NCBI GenBank assembly: GCA_022615295.1
Contig: JAKEHF010000157.1
Coordinates: 1-8,019 of the forward strand
Length of the DNA: 8,019 nucleotides
Source: Actinomycetota bacterium
GTDB taxonomy: Bacteria; Actinomycetota; Acidimicrobiia; Spongiisociales; ZC4RG35
Direction: 5' to 3'
Part shown: piece after piece, positions 5,294 to 8,019 of the stretch
Position numbering within the stretch: the first letter of the stretch is position 1
Layout of the letters: every line of letters starts with the position of its first letter
Program-made: the position numbers and the translations under genes
Notes under the pieces: model-generated
What the model was told of the DNA's origin: nothing
What the model saw: the letters and a program-made list of their open reading frames with translations, nothing else
Database searches by the model: none

Positions 5294-5860
5294 TCACGGT
5301 CGGCGGGACTCTAACCCCGACATCCGGGCATCGCCGATATAGAGGAGTGCGCTGTACCAGTAGAGCACCAGCCCCGCCACCCCGGTCACCCACGCCGTGG
5401 GACGCATCAACCCGGGGAGGACACCGGCCGAGGCCAGGTAGAAGGCGGGGATCGAGCCGTAGAGGAGGAAGGTGGCCACCTTCCCCACGTAGCGAACCTC
5501 GAGGGTCCCCAGCCCCCGCATGAAGAGGACCAGGGCCACGACAACCATAAGAGCTTCTCGGGCCAGCAGGGGCACGCCAATGGCCGCGGGGACGACACCG
5601 ACGATCAGTCCACCAACGAGTGCCGAGAAGATCATGAGACGGTCGGCCACGGGGTCCAAGATCTTCCCCAGACGAGACACCTGGTCGAGACGGCGGGCGA
5701 GATACCCGTCTATCCAGTCGGTCCAGCCGATGATGAAGACGAACCATGCTGCCAGGGTCACATCCTCCAGACCGAGGAGGACCCACCAGAACACCCCGAC
5801 ACCAAGAAGACGCACAAACGAGACGACATTGGGGACGGTGACGATCCGGGACTCGGTCAC
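5294..5860 (-). CDS. CDP-alcohol phosphatidyltransferase (phosphatidylglycerophosphate synthase-like)
   Basis: A 188-residue integral membrane enzyme that joins a CDP-diacylglycerol phosphatidyl group to an alcohol. The signature D(X)2DG(X)2AR(X)8G(X)3D(X)3D is complete, from D48 through D51-G52, A55-R56, G65 and D69 to D73. The N-terminal TVPNVVSFVRL (8-18) is typical of PgsA-type enzymes. About five or six hydrophobic segments follow, including VFWWVLLG, WFVFIIGW, MIFSALVGGLIVGVVPAAI, ALMVVVALVLF and GVAGLVLYWYSALLY. The alcohol could be glycerol-3-phosphate (PgsA) or inositol-phosphate; Mycobacterium has a pgsA2 nearby in the same cluster, so PgsA-like is the best guess. Start: GTG at 5860-5858, which overlaps the upstream TGA as GTGA; upstream in-frame sequence is low-complexity and lies inside the binding-protein gene. 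There is no Shine-Dalgarno. Confidence 0.9.
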   Translation of the reverse strand: MTESRIVTVPNVVSFVRLLGVGVFWWVLLGLEDVTLAAWFVFIIGWTDWIDGYLARRLDQVSRLGKILDPVADRLMIFSALVGGLIVGVVPAAIGVPLLAREALMVVVALVLFMRGLGTLEVRYVGKVATFLLYGSIPAFYLASAGVLPGLMRPTAWVTGVAGLVLYWYSALLYIGDARMSGLESRRP

Positions 5861-7659
5861 CCAGCGAGCGTAACTGCTCCTATGGCCACCGGTCTGACGT
5901 CGCCGATGCCGCCAAGACGCCCCTGAAGACCACCAAGACTCGTCTCGACCCCATACTCGACACGGTCGGACCGGTAGGCCTCGGTGATGGTGGTCGAATA
6001 GAGGAGGAGATAGGGAAGATCCTCGGCGAGGATCCTCTCCATGGCCCACAACGCCTCGCGGGCCTCTGCGATGTCGTAGGAGCGCTCATACCGGGCCAGC
6101 TCCGCCTCGAACCGAGCGCTGTCGTACCCGGTGTTGTTCTGCACCCCGTCGGAGGCGAACAAGGGTCGATAGAAACCGGGGATGGCCGGGTTGCCCAGCG
6201 TCCATCCCAGGATGTACATGTCATAGTGCAGCGCCCCGTCGTCACCCGGGGTGAACGTGAGGTCGACAACGGTGTCGAAGTCGGTCTCCACGGGTCTCAC
6301 CGTGAACCCGAACCAGCCGAGCGCCTCGGCGATCTGGGCGGCATGAGCCGGCCGCTCGGGGTCATACGACTCACCCGGGGTGAGGATGGTGAGGATGGCA
6401 GGGGCCTGCCCGCCGATCTGGAGCCCCGACCCGGCGACCACTCCCCCGTCGGCGACAGACGGCTCGACTACCCAGGTGTAGCCGGCCCCCTCGAGCAACC
6501 CGACCGCTTGGCCGAGTCTCGCCGCCAGGTCTCCCTCGAATCTGGCGGCTATCGCTTCGGCCGCCTCGGCGTCGTACCACATGGCGTTGGCCGGCCCGAC
6601 GAAGGTGTCGATGACCTGGGCCGGGGCGGCTCCACCAGTTGTCATGGCAGCCCGATCGAGCACGAGGGCCAACGCAGTGCGAAAGGCCTGGTCGGACATG
6701 GGGGCCCGGGACAGGTTGAACCCCAGATAACGGATGGCATTGGCAGGGTTGGACTGGATCTCGATCTGAGCGTTGCCGTCCAGCATCCCGATCTGCTCCT
6801 TAGTGAGACCCTCCGGTGAGAGGATGGTGTCGATCGACCCGCCCGCCAGCGCCTGGGCGGCGCTCTCCCCGTCCTCGAAGACGTGATACTCCACCCGGTC
6901 CGGGGTGGTGGCCAGGGCGTATCCGGGGTTTGCGATGCTGACCACGAGGTCTTCGGTGACGTCGGCCAGGGTCATCGGCCCCCCGGCGACGTCGGCCACA
7001 CCCTCCAGGTCGTAGATGTCGTCATCGACCAGGTCCTCCCAGACGTGTCTGGCCATCACCGGCGCCGTGCCCACCAGATTCGGCCAGAGACCAAGGTTGG
7101 GTCTGGAGGAGAACTCGATCCTCAGGCTGTGTGCGCCGTCGGCATGCACCGACTCCACGGTCTCCGGGTAGGACAGGGCCCAGCTCCCACCTAGCTCGAG
7201 ACGACGGACGGTGTCGAAGGTGAATACGAAGTCCTCGGCGGTGATCGGAGCCCCGTCGCTCCAATGCATCCGCTCGTCGAGGGTCACCCTGACCCGCCAC
7301 CCCTCCTCGTCCCAGAGTGGTGCGGTCTCGGCTACGGCGAGCTCCGGTTCCATGGTCCCGGTGGAGGTGTCGAGACGGAAGAGCGCCGGCTTGGTGGGAC
7401 CGAGTATGTAGGCGTCCCAAACCGAGGGGCTTCGACCGTAGAAGGCCCAGAAGTTGTCGGTGGTCAGACCGGAGAGGACACCCACCCGGTAGACGAAGGG
7501 CTCCGAGACGGGAGTGGTCCCCGTGATGCTTGGCGCCACCGTAGGAGTGTCGATGTCCACGGGTGTCTCGGCCACCGGTCGCGTCTGGGTAACGGCGCCG
7601 ACGGCCAAGAGAACGAGCACGATGCCGGCACCGACCGACCGGATGGTCTTTTCCCGCAT
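5857..7659 (-). CDS. ABC transporter solute-binding protein, family 5 (peptide/oligopeptide-type)
   Basis: A 600-residue extracellular binding protein of the SBP_bac_5 (DppA/OppA) family. It has a short basic N-terminus (MREKTIRS) and a hydrophobic segment (about 10-25, GAGIVLVLLAVGAVTQ) acting as signal or anchor, then a Thr/Pro-rich linker to about residue 54. Family blocks include LAVAETAPLWDEEGWRVRVTL, the hallmark WSDGAPITAEDFVFTF (133-148), FNLSRAPMSDQAFRTALAL and C-terminal ILAEDLPYLLLYSTTITEAY. No lipobox cysteine follows the hydrophobic segment, unusual for a monoderm actinobacterium. Start: ATG at 7659 has GGGAGGA with 7 nt spacing, whereas the ATG at 7665 touches the Shine-Dalgarno and the one at 7680 precedes it. 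No permease or ATPase is visible nearby. The end overlaps the phosphatidyltransferase GTG by 4 nt. The transported substrate cannot be deduced. Confidence 0.88.
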   Translation of the reverse strand: MREKTIRSVGAGIVLVLLAVGAVTQTRPVAETPVDIDTPTVAPSITGTTPVSEPFVYRVGVLSGLTTDNFWAFYGRSPSVWDAYILGPTKPALFRLDTSTGTMEPELAVAETAPLWDEEGWRVRVTLDERMHWSDGAPITAEDFVFTFDTVRRLELGGSWALSYPETVESVHADGAHSLRIEFSSRPNLGLWPNLVGTAPVMARHVWEDLVDDDIYDLEGVADVAGGPMTLADVTEDLVVSIANPGYALATTPDRVEYHVFEDGESAAQALAGGSIDTILSPEGLTKEQIGMLDGNAQIEIQSNPANAIRYLGFNLSRAPMSDQAFRTALALVLDRAAMTTGGAAPAQVIDTFVGPANAMWYDAEAAEAIAARFEGDLAARLGQAVGLLEGAGYTWVVEPSVADGGVVAGSGLQIGGQAPAILTILTPGESYDPERPAHAAQIAEALGWFGFTVRPVETDFDTVVDLTFTPGDDGALHYDMYILGWTLGNPAIPGFYRPLFASDGVQNNTGYDSARFEAELARYERSYDIAEAREALWAMERILAEDLPYLLLYSTTITEAYRSDRVEYGVETSLGGLQGRLGGIGDVRPVAIGAVTLAG

Positions 7660-7665
7660 AGCCAT

Positions 7666-7672
7666 TCCTCCC
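7666..7672 (-). promoter_or_regulatory. Shine-Dalgarno that fixes the start of the solute-binding protein
   Basis: GGGAGGA on the minus strand ends 6 nt before ATG 7659-7657. This is the strongest ribosome-binding site at the head of the long minus-strand gene run and favours this start over the ATGs at 7680 and 7665. The 91-bp gap to the divergent tRNA must hold the promoter, but I see no convincing -35/-10 pair for it. Confidence 0.7.
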
Positions 7673-7750
7673 GAACACAAGGATCGGCAGTTGGCGAACG
7701 GCTCTTTACCGGCTATCCACGCCGGCGGTCCCGGCTACCATGCCCGCTTC

Positions 7751-7824
7751 CGGGCTGTGGCGCAGCTTGGTAGCGCGCTTGACTGGGGGTCAAGAGGCCG
7801 GGAGTTCAAATCTCCCCAGCCCGA
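7751..7824 (+). tRNA. tRNA-Pro (anticodon GGG)
   Basis: A complete 74-nt cloverleaf on the plus strand. Acceptor arms CGGGCTG (7751-7757) and CAGCCCG (7817-7823) pair fully. The anticodon stem CTTGA/TCAAG encloses loop CTGGGGG with anticodon GGG, reading CCC and CCU (Pro). The T arm GGGAG-TTCAAAT-CTCCC (7800-7816) is perfect. The D arm reads GCGC...GCGC around AGCTTGGTA. First pair C1-G72 and discriminator A7824 fit bacterial tRNA-Pro. The 3' CCA is not encoded exactly (ACCCA follows). Upstream, TTGGCG (7691) and TATCCA (7714) are a weak candidate promoter; it is transcribed divergently from the binding-protein gene. Confidence 0.96.
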
Positions 7825-7896
7825 CCCATCGCCTCCTCGCGCGGCACCCCAGTCACCCGTTGAACGATTCCCCAAGACTCCGGTGAGGCTGGCCCG

Positions 7897-8019
7897 TCAC
7901 GGAGGCATGGGTCGATACGGATAGACCCTGCCCAGAGGGCTGATCCAGCTCCACATTCCGTCACTCGATCTGACCACATGCCACCCTTTGTGCTTGCGGA
8001 TGTGGTCCCGCCGGCACAG
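7897..8019 (-). CDS. C-terminal end of an HNH endonuclease / DUF222-like protein (enters from right edge)
   Basis: The last 40 codons before TGA (7899-7897) form an open frame continuing past the right edge. The residues LCRRDHIRKHKGWHVV, then RSSDGMWSWISP and RVYPYRP, look like the tail of the DUF222/13E12-type HNH proteins abundant in actinobacteria, where a Cys-Arg-x-x-H segment precedes a GW-x-V strand and an aromatic SPDG/WxWxxP-type hairpin. That family is often multi-copy and poorly understood. The piece is short, so the call rests on this tail alone. It is convergent with the tRNA-Pro; the 72-nt gap between them shows no clear terminator. Confidence 0.55.
   Translation of the reverse strand: MCRRDHIRKHKGWHVVRSSDGMWSWISPLGRVYPYRPMPP

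Noticed and set aside
6242..6383. Two short palindromes sharing CACCCGGGGTGA in the solute-binding protein gene
   Set aside because: Both encode Thr-Pro-Gly-Asp/Glu within the reading frame; the resemblance is explained by codon choice.
7709..7755. Short GC hairpins (CCGGC/GCCGG and GCCCG/CGGGC) before the tRNA as a terminator or riboswitch
   Set aside because: Stems are only 5 bp in very GC-rich sequence, with no U-run and no recognised leader motif.

Overview
The window looks like high-GC actinobacterial chromosome. The core gene order (pgsA-type gene, gcvH, a GarA-type FHA gene, an FtsR-type MerR gene, a DUF151 gene and a second MerR gene) matches the mycobacterial Rv1822/Rv1826-Rv1830 neighbourhood. 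The protein sequences diverge from mycobacteria (HPRT loop, GarA N-terminus, extra genes), so a deep-branching actinobacterium such as an Acidimicrobiia-like lineage is plausible. That placement is inference only.

Layout. Eleven protein genes on the minus strand run from about 7659 down to position 1, with almost no intergenic space. Reading 5' to 3' on that strand they are: an oligopeptide/dipeptide-type solute-binding protein (7659-5857); a CDP-alcohol phosphatidyltransferase (5860-5294); gcvH (5281-4907); a GarA-like FHA protein (4869-4423); an FtsR-like MerR regulator (4430-3768); a D-Ala-D-Ala carboxypeptidase (3771-2653); a hypoxanthine phosphoribosyltransferase-like protein (2656-2084); a DUF151 'bifunctional nuclease' protein (2053-1556); a second MerR regulator resembling Rv1830 (1468-998); a small restriction-endonuclease-fold-like protein (1001-564); and gcvT, which runs off the left edge (567-1). 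Five junctions are 4-base stop/start overlaps and one is an 8-base overlap. Strong Shine-Dalgarno sequences appear only before the solute-binding protein, the second merR and the small gene after it, suggesting two transcription units with starts near 7700 and 1505.

The only sizeable internal gap (1469-1555) holds the main regulatory signal. It has a TTGACA-type promoter, then a perfect 7-bp inverted repeat nested inside a second 7-bp inverted repeat whose 3' arm contains the Shine-Dalgarno of the second merR. This could be an autoregulatory operator, an RNA hairpin hiding the ribosome-binding site, or both.

On the right, a plus-strand tRNA-Pro(GGG) lies at 7751-7824. Beyond it is the last 40 codons of a minus-strand gene resembling the C-terminus of actinobacterial HNH/DUF222 proteins, entering from the right edge.

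Functionally the cluster combines glycine cleavage (GcvH, GcvT), a phosphorylation-type metabolic switch (FHA/GarA), two MerR regulators whose mycobacterial or corynebacterial relatives are linked to cell division, cell-wall trimming, phospholipid synthesis and purine salvage. No wholly new system such as a defence island, CRISPR array or prophage is visible. The points most worth a second look are the merR leader structure, the CTG-started small nuclease-like gene, the HPRT loop and the lipobox-less solute-binding protein.
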